Source: Verrucomicrobiota bacterium (GTDB lineage: Bacteria > Verrucomicrobiota > Verrucomicrobiia > Opitutales > Opitutaceae). Taken from it: DNA of 35,950 bases. Under the pieces are notes generated by a model. The model saw nothing but the letters and a program-made list of their open reading frames with translations, ran no database searches and was not told the DNA's origin. The stretch covers positions 1 to 35,950 of the forward strand of contig JAPLTR010000259.1 of assembly GCA_026398065.1 (NCBI GenBank). The letters run 5' to 3'. The position numbers and the translations under genes are program-made. This document shows positions 1-7,929 of the stretch, piece by piece (within the stretch, counting starts at the first letter, position 1; every line of letters begins with the position of its first letter).

Positions 1-48
1 TATTCGGCGCCAACCGGCCGCCGTCGCCGGTTCCCTCCCGCCCGCCGC

Positions 49-1002
49 CTACGCGAGCGCCGCGCGGCAGTAGTCCACGCACTTCGCGACTTCCTTCACC
101 GCGTCCGAGCCCTCCGGGATCTTGTACTCCAGCTCGATGTTGGCGGGGAAGGTCCACTTTTCCTTTCGCATCAGCCGCAGGATCTCCCGGATCGGCGTCT
201 CGCCCTGGCCCCAGGGGAGGTTGCCGCCGGCGGCGGTGCGGTCCTTCAGGTGCAGGTTGAGGATGCGGTCGTGATACTTTTCGAGCACGGGGATCGGCGA
301 CTTGCCCGACGTGCCGGCGACGTAGTGGCCCACGTCGAAATTGAAGGCGACGTATTTGCTGTAGTCGAGCAGCGGGTCCGGCTGGTCCACCGAGGGAAAA
401 TTGGTCGTGTGGTTGTGAAACCCGACGCGGATGCGGTGCTTCTCGGCAAACGGCGCGAGCCGCTTGATCTGCGCCTCCGAACGCTCGGTGGTGATGCCCT
501 CGCACCCGAGCGCCTTCGCGACGAGGAAGTTGAACTCCACCTCCTCGTCCGACGGGCCGAACGCGATCTTGTGGATGTGGATGTTGATCCCGGCGTCGTT
601 GTAGAGTTTCCGAAGCGCGCGGCATTTCGCGAGCTGCTCCTCGCGCTGGGCGTCGGTGTAGCGGGCCACGGGCGGGGCGTCGGTTTTCTTCGCCTTCCCC
701 GCGCCGGCCGGGGCGACGGCGAAGCCCGCGTAGGCCTGGATCGGCGCACCCATCAGCTCCACCTCGCTGAGCCCGTCGGTGACGAGCGCGGCCAGCAGTT
801 CCTCGGCGCTCGTGAGCGCGCTGCGATAGCTGTAGCTGATCGCGCCGATGCGCACCCCGCCGAAGACGGAGTTGGGCTTGCCCGCGGCGGACGCGGCCGC
901 GCGGCCCTCACGGGGCAGCAGCGTGCAGGCGGCGAGCGCGGCCGCCTGGCCGAGAAACGCGCGGCGGGTGGTCAGGGCGGGTGAAAGCGGCGGAATCTTC
1001 AT
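49..1002 (-). CDS. Tat-exported sugar phosphate isomerase/epimerase (xylose isomerase-like TIM barrel)
   Basis: 317 residues. The start at 1002 gives a twin-arginine signal (TTRRAFLGQ, residues 11-19) followed by a hydrophobic stretch, so the protein is probably exported folded. The rest matches the AP-endonuclease-2/xylose-isomerase-like TIM barrel: HNH near the middle, then NFDVGHY, NLHLKDR and the final IELEY strand, which carry the usual metal-binding Asp, His and Glu. The family isomerises or epimerises sugars, and some members act on 3-keto-glycosides; the substrate here is unknown. The start is preceded by a C/T-rich tract (CCCCTCCC). The open frame continues far upstream, but only this start gives a signal peptide. 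It is divergent from the hydrolase at 1150 across 147 bp. The fold is secure, the reaction is not. Confidence 0.88.
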   Translation of the reverse strand: MKIPPLSPALTTRRAFLGQAAALAACTLLPREGRAAASAAGKPNSVFGGVRIGAISYSYRSALTSAEELLAALVTDGLSEVELMGAPIQAYAGFAVAPAGAGKAKKTDAPPVARYTDAQREEQLAKCRALRKLYNDAGINIHIHKIAFGPSDEEVEFNFLVAKALGCEGITTERSEAQIKRLAPFAEKHRIRVGFHNHTTNFPSVDQPDPLLDYSKYVAFNFDVGHYVAGTSGKSPIPVLEKYHDRILNLHLKDRTAAGGNLPWGQGETPIREILRLMRKEKWTFPANIELEYKIPEGSDAVKEVAKCVDYCRAALA

Positions 1003-1149
1003 GGGAGGGGACGCGGAGGGTGAACGGGGAAAAGCGGGGCGGGCGGAGGCGGGGCACACGCTGGCAGGCCGCGCGAAAAAGGGAAGCCCCGCCGCGCGCC
1101 CCGGGGATTTCGCCTGTCCCTCGCCGCGGACTTTCGCCAAGGTGCGCCC

Positions 1150-2049
1150 ATGACCCTGAAGCCGTGGCTCCTCCCCCTGCTGCTCGCCCTGCCCTCGTTC
1201 GCCATCGCGGCGCCCACCCTGGAGGAGACCTACGCGGCCCAGGGCCGCCTCCTTCTCGCGCCGTTCGCCTCCGCGCCCTTTCCGCATCCGGCCCGCGCCG
1301 ACGGCCATACGTATCAGAAAAAGACCTACCCAGCGAACGAGCACTACACGGACAGCACCGTGGCGCTTTTCATTCCGAAGGGGTTTCGCGAGAGCGCCCA
1401 CATCGACTTCGTCGTGCACTTCCACGGCTGGCACAACAGCGTCGCCGGCACCCTCGGCACCTTCCGCCTGATCGAGCAGCTCGTCGCCAGCGGCAAGAAC
1501 GCCGTGCTCGTCGTGCCCGAGGGGCCGCGCAACGCCCCCGACTCCTTCGGCGGCAAGCTCGAGGACCCCGACGGCTTCAAGCGCTTCATGGCCGAGATCG
1601 TCGCCACGCTCCGCGAGCGCGCGGGGTTTCAGACGAAGGAGTTTTCCCCCGGCCGCATCATCCTCTCGGGCCACAGCGGCGGCTATCACGTGATCGCGGG
1701 CATCCTCGACCGCGGCGGCCTCGCCAAAAACGCCGACGAGGTCTGGCTCTTCGACGCCCTCTACGGCCAGACCGACTCCTATCTCGCGTGGGCGGACCGC
1801 ACGCACGGCCGCCTCCTCAATATCTACACAGACAACGGCGGCACGAAGGCCGAGTCGGAAAAACTCCGCGCGCGGCTGACGGCCCGCGGCACCCCGCTGC
1901 TCGCCGTCGAGGAAACCGCCCTCGCGCCCGCCGCGCTGAAGACCAGTCCGTTCGTCTTCATCCACACCGACCTCGGCCACAACGACGTCGTGGCCAAGCG
2001 CGACCAGTTCGCGCTCTTCCTCAAAACCAGCGGCCTCGCCGACCGCTGA
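1150..2049 (+). CDS. Secreted alpha/beta hydrolase (esterase-like)
   Basis: 299 residues. A hydrophobic N-terminal signal peptide ends near residue 20 (AIA-AP). The hydrolase core shows the HFHGWH oxyanion region around 90-95 and a nucleophile elbow GHSGGY with Ser176. A late Asp (FIHTDLGHND) and His in the same segment could complete the triad. The product is probably a periplasmic or secreted carboxylester hydrolase of unknown substrate. The neighbours (isomerase, pectin lyase) suggest removal of acyl groups from plant polysaccharide, which is an inference. A weak AAGGTG lies about ten bases before the ATG; this is one of the few genes here with a purine-rich leader. Confidence 0.85.
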   Translation: MTLKPWLLPLLLALPSFAIAAPTLEETYAAQGRLLLAPFASAPFPHPARADGHTYQKKTYPANEHYTDSTVALFIPKGFRESAHIDFVVHFHGWHNSVAGTLGTFRLIEQLVASGKNAVLVVPEGPRNAPDSFGGKLEDPDGFKRFMAEIVATLRERAGFQTKEFSPGRIILSGHSGGYHVIAGILDRGGLAKNADEVWLFDALYGQTDSYLAWADRTHGRLLNIYTDNGGTKAESEKLRARLTARGTPLLAVEETALAPAALKTSPFVFIHTDLGHNDVVAKRDQFALFLKTSGLADR

Positions 2050-2067
2050 GGGCTCGCCCGGCCCGGC

Positions 2068-2301
2068 TCAGGCCACCGGAGCCGACGCCGCCACCATCGC
2101 GTCCGCGTACGCGAACCGCCAGCGGACCTCGCGTTGCAACGCGCTCTCCGTGATGACCACCGTGTTGCTCTTCACGTAGCCCGGCCCGCGCGCGAGGTCG
2201 GGGATCATCTCTCCCTTCGTCTGCACGATGGTCGAGGTGAACCACGTCGGCGCCATCGGCGCGTGGGCCGCATAAAAATCTCGGAGGGGAATGTTGGTCA
2301 T
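2068..2301 (-). CDS. Small uncharacterised protein (77 aa)
   Basis: 77 residues with no signal peptide or membrane segment. The N-terminus (MTNIPLRDFYAAHAPMAP) and C-terminus (WRFAYADAMVAAS) recall a family of small, often phage-associated proteins with a D-x-F/Y-A-A-x-A start and a Y-x-x-A-D-A-M end. The resemblance is from memory and weak. The ATG follows a C/T-rich tract (CCCTTTGCTTTCC), like many starts in this window. The gene converges on the hydrolase gene with an 18 bp gap. No function can be assigned. It could still be a chance frame, although its amino acid composition looks protein-like. Confidence 0.55.
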   Translation of the reverse strand: MTNIPLRDFYAAHAPMAPTWFTSTIVQTKGEMIPDLARGPGYVKSNTVVITESALQREVRWRFAYADAMVAASAPVA

Positions 2302-2497
2302 AGATGGAAAGCAAAGGGCCCGCCGACCTGTTCGTTACCCCAACATCGGCGCCCCTCGACTACGGCGTCATTCTAGTCCGCCGCGCCACCGGTACGCAAG
2401 CGGCGTCGCGCGCCCCGGCCCCGCCGCCCTCCGCCGACTGTCCGTTTGCAGTCCCGTTGCGCGCCCTCATCCTCCGCGTACCCTGTCCCTCCACCCT

Positions 2498-4879
2498 ATG
2501 AGCTTTCCCGTCTTCTTCGCTCAGCGCCGCGCCCCCGCCCTCGCGTGGCTCGCGGCCCTCGCTTTCTCCACCGCCTTCTCCCCGGCGCTGCCCGCCGCCG
2601 ACGCGGTCGCCGCCCCCGTCGTCGCCACGCCCTCCGTCACCGCGCCGGTGACCGTGCAGGACGACGGCCCGACCTTCACGCTCGCCAACGGCATCGTCAC
2701 CGCGCGCATCAACAAGAAGAACGGCGACCTCGAGGCGCTGATCTACCGCGGCCTCGACACCATGGGCCACGACCAGGGCCGCGCCGGCTATTGGGAGCAG
2801 GATCCCTCCGCCGCCGCCAAGGTCGGCGGGCTCTCGCAGTCCGTCACCATCGACCCCGCGACCAACGGCGGCGAGCGCGCCGAGGTGTCCATCAAGGGCG
2901 TGACCAAGGGCGATCCCACCGCCGGCCTCACCCCCGGCTCCCCGGGCGCGCCCCCCGGCGGCACGATCAACTGCGACCTCGAGGTCCGCTACACACTCGG
3001 CCGCGGCGAGAGCGGCGTGCACGTGTACGCGATCTTCTCGCACCCCGCCGCCTACGGCCCGCTCAATGTCCCCGAGAGCCGCTACATCACGAAGCTCAAC
3101 CAGACCTTCGACTGGATCTCGGTCGATGCCGACCGCCACATGCTCCAGTGCGCGCCCACCGACTGTGGCACCGGCGTCGTCGTCCACGCCAAGGAACAGC
3201 GCATCATGTCGAAGGGTGTCTATAAAAATTCCGTGGAGCACAAATACAGCTACACCGCCGTCCAATATAAAGTCCCCGCCTTCGGCTGGTCGAGCACCCG
3301 CGACCGCATCGGCGTCTGGTTCATCAACCCCACCATCGAATACCTCAGCGGCGGCGCCACGAAACAGGAGCTCGTCTGCCACTTCGGCGACAACGGCAAC
3401 CCCGACCCCATCATCCTCAATTACTGGCGCGGCACCCACTTTGGCGGCGGCGCCTCGGCCAGCATCGCCGCCGGCGAAACCTGGAGCAAGGTCGTCGGCC
3501 CGATGTTCGTGTACGTCAACTCCCTCGACCGCGCCCAGACGCCGACGCCCGCCGATCTCGCCACCCTCGCCGCCACCGCCGGCAATCCCACCGTGCCGCC
3601 CGCGTGGACCGCCAACGCCACGGCGCTCTGGCAGGACGCGCTCGCGCAGGCCAGGAAGGAAACCGCCCGCTGGCCCTACGACTGGGTCCGGGGCGTCGAC
3701 TACCCGCACCGCGCCGAGCGCGGCACCGTGACCGGCCGCCTCGTCCTCGACGATCCCTCGGCCGCGACGACACAGCTCCCGCACCTCACCGTGGGCCTCG
3801 CCCATCCCGACGCCCCCGGCAGCGCCGGCGCCCAGGGCAACGCCTTTGTCACGCTCGCCAGCCTGACGCCGCCCGCCCCGCCGTCCGACGCAGTCGGCGC
3901 ACCGGGTACACCCGCCCCCGGCGGCCCGCCCGGCGCCGGCCGCGGACGGGGTGGCCGCGGCGGCGGTTTCTTCGCCCGCCCCACCGACTGGGTGCACGAC
4001 GCGAAACACTACCAGTTTTGGACTGACGGCACCGCGGACGGCCGCTTCACGATCGCGAATGTCCGCCCCGGTACCTACACCTTGCACGCGTTTGCCGACG
4101 GCGTGCTCGGCGAGTTTGCCCGCGCCGACATCACGGTCGCCGCCGGCCAGTCCCTCGACCTCGGCCAGCTCACCTGGAAACCCGTGCGCTACGGCCGGCA
4201 GCTTTGGGAGATCGGCTACCCCGACCGCACCGGCGGAAAATTCTACAAGGGCGACGGCGCCAACTACTGGCTCTGGGGCTGGGGCCTCCGCTACCCGCTG
4301 CTCTTCCCACAGGATATCACCTACACCGTCGGCCAGAGCGACTATCGCAAGGACTGGTTTTTCCAGCACACCCCGCGCAGCGAATCCACCGCTTGGCTCA
4401 ACCCCGACGCGAAGGACCCGGCCCACCAGCGCTTCGGCTGGATGAAGGCGGAGTCGCTCGACACCTATCCGCAGTCCAACCAGAGCGGCCCGTGGCGGAT
4501 CTACGGCCGCGGCCGCGCCTGCACGTGGACGGTGAAGTTCACCCTCGCCGAACCCGCGCGCGGCCTCGCCGCCCTGCGCCTCGCCCTCGCCGGTGCCGAC
4601 ACGCAGCAGCTCGCCATCGCCGTCAACGGCCAGCCCCTCGGCGACCTCCGCCCCCTGAGCACCAACGCGCTCCGCTACAATACCAACAAGAGCGTGTGGC
4701 AGGAGCAGACCCTGAAGTTCGACGCCGCCGTCTTGAAAGCCGGCGAAAACCGCCTCGAGCTCACCGTCCCCGCCGGCGATCTCACGTCCGGCGTGGTGTA
4801 CGACTACCTCCGCCTCGAAGTGGACCCCGCCGCCACCTTCACCCCGCCCCCGGCCACGCCGCCTGTCACGCAAGAGTGA
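2498..4879 (+). CDS. Secreted rhamnogalacturonan lyase, polysaccharide lyase family 4 type
   Basis: 793 residues. The signal peptide ends near 34 (LPAADA). Residues about 55-420 resemble the PL4 beta-sandwich catalytic domain (LANGIVTARINKKNGDLEAL). A Gly/Pro-rich linker around 465-490 leads into a fibronectin-like domain (GRFTIANVRPGTYTLHAF, about 510-540). The C-terminus is the jelly-roll domain seen in PL4 lyases (GRQLWEIGYPDRTG onward). PL4 enzymes cleave rhamnogalacturonan I by beta-elimination using a Lys/His pair. Candidates are Lys239 with His295 or His314, but I could not settle which. The ATG follows CCCTCCACCCT; the upstream in-frame extension lacks a signal and was not chosen. A terminator-like hairpin follows the stop. 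Confidence 0.87.
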   Translation: MSFPVFFAQRRAPALAWLAALAFSTAFSPALPAADAVAAPVVATPSVTAPVTVQDDGPTFTLANGIVTARINKKNGDLEALIYRGLDTMGHDQGRAGYWEQDPSAAAKVGGLSQSVTIDPATNGGERAEVSIKGVTKGDPTAGLTPGSPGAPPGGTINCDLEVRYTLGRGESGVHVYAIFSHPAAYGPLNVPESRYITKLNQTFDWISVDADRHMLQCAPTDCGTGVVVHAKEQRIMSKGVYKNSVEHKYSYTAVQYKVPAFGWSSTRDRIGVWFINPTIEYLSGGATKQELVCHFGDNGNPDPIILNYWRGTHFGGGASASIAAGETWSKVVGPMFVYVNSLDRAQTPTPADLATLAATAGNPTVPPAWTANATALWQDALAQARKETARWPYDWVRGVDYPHRAERGTVTGRLVLDDPSAATTQLPHLTVGLAHPDAPGSAGAQGNAFVTLASLTPPAPPSDAVGAPGTPAPGGPPGAGRGRGGRGGGFFARPTDWVHDAKHYQFWTDGTADGRFTIANVRPGTYTLHAFADGVLGEFARADITVAAGQSLDLGQLTWKPVRYGRQLWEIGYPDRTGGKFYKGDGANYWLWGWGLRYPLLFPQDITYTVGQSDYRKDWFFQHTPRSESTAWLNPDAKDPAHQRFGWMKAESLDTYPQSNQSGPWRIYGRGRACTWTVKFTLAEPARGLAALRLALAGADTQQLAIAVNGQPLGDLRPLSTNALRYNTNKSVWQEQTLKFDAAVLKAGENRLELTVPAGDLTSGVVYDYLRLEVDPAATFTPPPATPPVTQE

Positions 4880-4899
4880 GGTGGGATCTACCTGGGAGC

Positions 4900-4920
4900 G
4901 CGGGCGGCCCGCCCGCTTTT
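4900..4920 (+). terminator. Terminator-like hairpin after the PL4 lyase gene
   Basis: GCGGGC (4900-4905) pairs with GCCCGC (4911-4916) around a five-base loop and is followed by TTTT. It lies 20 bp after the lyase stop, so it may end that transcript. The T run is short. The flanking text (TGGGAGCGCGGGC) also looks like a dispersed repeat common in related genomes, so the hairpin may be a mobile palindrome serving as a terminator. Confidence 0.45.
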
Positions 4921-4942
4921 GCCAAAACAGGCGACCGAATTT

Positions 4943-5011
4943 ACAGGAGGAAACGGAGAGCACGGAGCACGGCACCAAGCCGGAGTCTCGGTTTGCTCTG
5001 TTTCCTCCTGT
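4943..5011. repeat. Inverted repeat, 16-bp arms
   Basis: ACAGGAGGAAACGGAG at 4943-4958 pairs with CTCTGTTTCCTCCTGT at 4996-5011, with one mismatch and a 37-base middle. The arm contains AGGAGG but no coding frame follows it. It looks like a small non-autonomous palindromic element. No second copy is present in this window. Confidence 0.6.
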
Positions 5012-5075
5012 TCAAAGACCCGGAACCGCAATGAGGTTGGATTCACTTGGATTCGGCCGGATCGTCCGTCGCCAG

Positions 5076-5100
5076 GTAGGGCGTCCGTCTTGCGGACGCC
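5076..5100 (+). repeat. REP-like element A, single arm
   Basis: GTAGG followed by the hairpin GGCGTCCG-TCTTG-CGGACGCC (8-bp stem, 5-base loop). The same arm occurs at 6333 and, with small changes, at 9164, where it is paired with an inverted second arm. Here the second arm is missing, so this is a solo or decayed copy. Confidence 0.7.
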
Positions 5101-5282
5101 GTTGAGGCACGTCCCGCGTAGGCCGATATTTCCCGGGCCCACACCCCGGACTGAAACGCCTGACCTCGCACGCTCCGCTCGCGCGGGATTCATCCTGTCC
5201 AAGCCCCGCCCGCCCCGCTACGGATATTCCCCTCCCCACTCCGCCCTTCCTTCCGCGCCCCTCCCGTTTTCCTTTCCCCCCG

Positions 5283-6326
5283 ATGCCCACCACCCGTCGC
5301 CGGTTTCTCGCCACGCTTGCCACGATCACCCTCGCGCCCCGCCTCCGCGCCGCCGCCGAACCCGAGCCCGTGATCGTCGGCGAGGGCGCGTACCGCTACC
5401 GCTTCAACGACCGCTGGGCGCAGCTCCCCGCGCACCTCGCCTGGGGGCTCACCCACGGCGTGGTCGTCGACCGCCGGCGCCACGTGCACGTCTTCCACAC
5501 CTCCCGCAAGGAGGCCAAAAGCAGGGACTGCGTGGTCGTCTTCGACGCCGCGGGCCGCTTCGTCCGGTCCTGGGGCGAACAGTTCTTCGGCGGGGCCCAC
5601 GGGTTCGACCTCGTCGTCGAGGACGGCCGCGAGATCCTCTACCTCACCGATCTCCAGAAGGGCCTCTTCAAGATGACGCTCGACGGCGAACTGCTCTGGC
5701 ACGTCGAGAAGCCCGAGTGGTACAAGTCCCACCCCGAGGTCACCGCCTACCGCCCGTCCAACGTCGCGGTCGCACCCAACGGCGACGTGTATTTCGCCGA
5801 CGGCTACGGCTCGTATTATATCCACCACTACACGAAGGACGGCCGCTACGTCCGCACCTTTGGCGGGCCGGGTGAGGCGGCCGGCCGCACGCAGCACCCG
5901 CACGGGCTGTTTGTGGACCGCCGCGGGCCGGAGCCGCTGCTCGTGGTCGCCGAAAACGACCCCAAGGGCGAGAAACCCGGCCGCCTGCAGGCCTTCAGCC
6001 TCGACGGCGAGCACCGCCGCTTCCTCCCCACGCCCGTGCGCTCCCCCCGCCATTTCGACCAGCTCGGGAAACTCGCCGCCATCCCGGACCTCGACGCCCG
6101 CGTGACGCTCGTGGACGAAAACTACCGGACGGTGGCCAACCTCGGCGACGGCTGGACGACCAAGACGGAGGTGCGCACCCTGCGCACCAAGCCCAGCGAC
6201 CAGTTTACGCCGGGCAAATTCGTCTGCCCCCACGACGCCGCCTTCGACGCGGACGGCAGCCTCTTCATCGCCGAATGGGTTAACTACGGCCGGATCGTGA
6301 AGCTGGAGAAGCTGGCCGCCGAGTGA
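5283..6326 (+). CDS. Tat-exported NHL-type beta-propeller protein
   Basis: 347 residues. The N-terminus carries a twin-arginine signal (TTRRRFLATLAT, from residue 3) and a likely cleavage site after RAAAEP. The body is a series of propeller blades: GLTHGVVVDRRRHVHVF, GFDLVVEDGREILYLTD, PSNVAVAPNGDVYFADG, HPHGLFVD and CPHDAAFDADGSLFIAEW. This pattern is typical of six-bladed NHL/SMP-30-like propellers, which bind metals, sugars or act as lactonases. No specific catalytic set is evident. The ATG follows CCTTTCCCCCCG. It stands alone between two repeat-bearing spacers. Function is unknown; a role in extracytoplasmic sugar metabolism is a guess from context. Confidence 0.85.
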   Translation: MPTTRRRFLATLATITLAPRLRAAAEPEPVIVGEGAYRYRFNDRWAQLPAHLAWGLTHGVVVDRRRHVHVFHTSRKEAKSRDCVVVFDAAGRFVRSWGEQFFGGAHGFDLVVEDGREILYLTDLQKGLFKMTLDGELLWHVEKPEWYKSHPEVTAYRPSNVAVAPNGDVYFADGYGSYYIHHYTKDGRYVRTFGGPGEAAGRTQHPHGLFVDRRGPEPLLVVAENDPKGEKPGRLQAFSLDGEHRRFLPTPVRSPRHFDQLGKLAAIPDLDARVTLVDENYRTVANLGDGWTTKTEVRTLRTKPSDQFTPGKFVCPHDAAFDADGSLFIAEWVNYGRIVKLEKLAAE

Positions 6327-6332
6327 TCACCG

Positions 6333-6403
6333 GTAGGGCGTCCGTCTTGCGGACGCCTTCCGTGCCGCGAACCCCCGAAGGCGTCTGCAAGACAGGCGCC
6401 CCA
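6333..6403. repeat. REP-like element A, two-arm copy
   Basis: The left arm (GTAGGGCGTCCGTCTTGCGG...) and the right arm (...GTCTGCAAGACAGGCGCCCCAC, read inverted) form a 71-bp imperfect inverted repeat, and each arm is itself a hairpin. The length and layout match the copy at 9164-9233. It begins seven bases after a stop codon and could also act as a transcription stop or mRNA-stabilising structure. Confidence 0.75.
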
Positions 6404-6633
6404 CGAAGCCGGAACGGTGCAGTTGAATTGAGGTCGCCGTTCACGTCGCAGCGCTCGTCGTGACGAATGAAATCGGTGGTCGACGGCATCGTTCCCGCTG
6501 CAAGCGCTTCGAAAAGCGCTCCTCCTGTCGCGCGAGCGAGCTCGCGGCCTAAGCGCAGGACAAACCGCAAATGCGCTATATCAAACTTGCTCCAGGGATC
6601 GATTTCCCCAGAGTGACGCCGCCCTGAACCCCG

Positions 6634-6657
6634 GCATTTCGCGACACCGCGAAATGC
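6634..6657 (+). promoter_or_regulatory. Perfect hairpin in the leader of the 6686 gene
   Basis: GCATTTCGCG and CGCGAAATGC form a perfect 10-bp stem with an ACAC loop, 28 bp before the ATG at 6686. There is no T run, so a simple terminator is unlikely. It could be a DNA operator or an RNA leader structure. There is no second copy in the window. Confidence 0.4.
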
Positions 6658-6685
6658 GTCGCACAGCCTCACCCATCCCCTCCCG

Positions 6686-7225
6686 ATGCTCCGACGAATC
6701 TGCATTATTCTCGCAGTGACCCTCTGTGGTGCGACCAACGCCGCGCCCCGATACGCCCGGGACCTGCCCGCTCAGCCGATGCCGCTGACGATTGTCACCA
6801 ACCCCCAGGACGGCTTTTCCGTCGCCGGCCATTTCGCGGGCACGTATCAGGTTCACCCGGGCTATATCGAGGTGGCCTTAACGGCCGCCTCCGTCCAGCT
6901 GCTCGGCACGCCCAGCCACCAGCGCGGACGGGTGATCACCGACGTCCGGATCGGCCTCGCGGAGCCCACCGAGGGAGGAAAATGGAAGCCCTCGTCGCTC
7001 GTGACGCTCGCGACCCCGGAGCAGGTGATGAAGGTGGGCGACGCGCAGCCCCTGAGCCCGGCCCCCGTGCGGATTCCCGTCGCCGCGACGCTGGACCTCT
7101 CGAAGCGGTGGCTCGTGGTGGAAATCGCCAGCACCTATCTGGACCCGGCGGACGCCAACAAAACCAAGTCGGGCACCTGCTACGCCCACAGCAAGTTCAA
7201 CCTCTTCGCCGCTGCCGCGCGCTGA
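6686..7225 (+). CDS. Exported protein of unknown function (179 aa)
   Basis: 179 residues with a clear signal peptide: MLRR, then a hydrophobic stretch to about residue 20 (TNA-AP). The mature part looks beta-rich and has no cysteine cluster or recognisable motif apart from one late cysteine (SGTCYAHSKF). I do not recognise the family. The ATG is preceded by CCCATCCCCTCCCG, the leader type common here, and by a perfect hairpin. It stands alone, so its neighbours give no hint. It is probably periplasmic. Confidence 0.75.
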   Translation: MLRRICIILAVTLCGATNAAPRYARDLPAQPMPLTIVTNPQDGFSVAGHFAGTYQVHPGYIEVALTAASVQLLGTPSHQRGRVITDVRIGLAEPTEGGKWKPSSLVTLATPEQVMKVGDAQPLSPAPVRIPVAATLDLSKRWLVVEIASTYLDPADANKTKSGTCYAHSKFNLFAAAAR

Positions 7226-7509
7226 GAGCAGACAGTGAGATCAGCCGGTGGAGGGGAACCTGGCTCAACGCGACGCGCAGCGGGCGCAACGTGCAACGTT
7301 TGCCCCCGATCTTCCGGAGTAGATCCGGGACTTGATCAAAGCTGAATCGCTGTACCAAAACCCCAACGCCACACCTGATCCGGCAGCTTAGCCATTAGGA
7401 CAACCAACGAGCCACGACCCTAACCTCCCTGGCCTCTGATCCCAAGCGATGCAGGCCCTCCTCAGGATTGCCCTCCCGCGTCGCTTGCCTGAAATACCGC
7501 GCAGAACCC
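7226..7509. other. Spacer, no feature recognised
   Basis: About 280 bp with lower GC than the genes around it. I see no coding frame, palindrome or repeat of note. Together with the DUF3024 gene that follows, its composition differs from the neighbouring housekeeping-like and carbohydrate genes, which could mean a foreign insertion. Confidence 0.4.
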
Positions 7510-7857
7510 GTGGCACTACCCTTTCCTCAACTGCAAGAATGTCTGGCCGCCGTGGGCGCCTTGATCGAAAAGCGCCGGCCAAGGCCGGAGATCCGCGACA
7601 AACTGGACTACCGCGCGGACATCACCGGGTCATGCGTAACGCTTCTATCGGTCCGGCCGAGCTACCAGAACAAGGCCAAGAAGACCGAACACCCGGTGGC
7701 CCGGGCCCGGTGGGTGGGAACGCAGCGCGAATGGCGGCTGTATTGGATGCGGGCCGATCTGAAGTGGCACCGGTATCAGCCCTTACCCTCCGCGCCAACC
7801 ATCGCAGAAATCTTCGACGAAGTGCAGCGCGATCCCTACGGGTGCTTTTTCGGATAA
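7510..7857 (+). CDS. DUF3024 family protein
   Basis: 115 residues from a GTG start. The C-terminal half has the signature of the DUF3024 family: EHPVARARWV, WRLYWMRADLKWHRYQP and the ending DPYGCFFG. The function of the family is unknown. It is small, probably cytosolic, and often found on accessory DNA. The GTG at 7510 begins the family-like VALPFPQL; a TTG at 7468 would add 14 residues and cannot be excluded. Neither has a ribosome site. A short hairpin with six T follows the stop. Base composition is lower in GC than that of its neighbours. Confidence 0.82.
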   Translation: MALPFPQLQECLAAVGALIEKRRPRPEIRDKLDYRADITGSCVTLLSVRPSYQNKAKKTEHPVARARWVGTQREWRLYWMRADLKWHRYQPLPSAPTIAEIFDEVQRDPYGCFFG

Positions 7858-7867
7858 GACGGGAAGT

Positions 7868-7884
7868 AAGCGGCCCGCTTTTTT
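7868..7884 (+). terminator. Possible intrinsic terminator after the DUF3024 gene
   Basis: AAGCG-GCC-CGCTT followed by TTTT (six T in all) lies ten bases after the stop at 7857. The stem is only five pairs, so the call is tentative, but the position and T run fit. Confidence 0.45.
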
Positions 7885-7929
7885 GCTGCCTTTCCGGTTC
7901 GATCCGTTCTTGAACCTTCCGCCCCCTCA

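Larger units (their letters stand above)
4880..5282. other. Intergenic repeat island without genes
   Basis: About 400 bp between two plus-strand genes with no convincing coding frame. It holds three unrelated palindromes in a row: a GC hairpin with a T run (4900-4920), an A/G-rich inverted repeat (4943-5011) and half of the REP-like element A (5076-5100). An imperfect direct repeat (AGGTGGGATCTACCTGG at 4879 and AGGTTGGATTCACTTGG at 5034) brackets the first two. The last 60 bp before the next gene are very C/T-rich. Confidence 0.6.
6327..6685. other. Intergenic spacer with a REP-like element and a hairpin
   Basis: About 360 bp without a convincing gene. It opens with a complete two-arm copy of element A (6333-6403) immediately after the propeller gene and ends with a perfect 10-bp hairpin in front of the next gene. 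The middle has a short palindrome CGCGAGC-GA-GCTCGCG near 6530. It is visibly less GC-rich than the flanking genes. Confidence 0.6.

Noticed and set aside
2360-4978. Very long antisense open frame over the PL4 lyase gene
   Set aside because: It exists because GC-rich codon use keeps the opposite strand free of stops. Its product is a low-complexity mix of Gly, Ala, Val and Arg with no domain. The same applies to the antisense frames at 12366-14531, 16950-19130 and 21478-24309.
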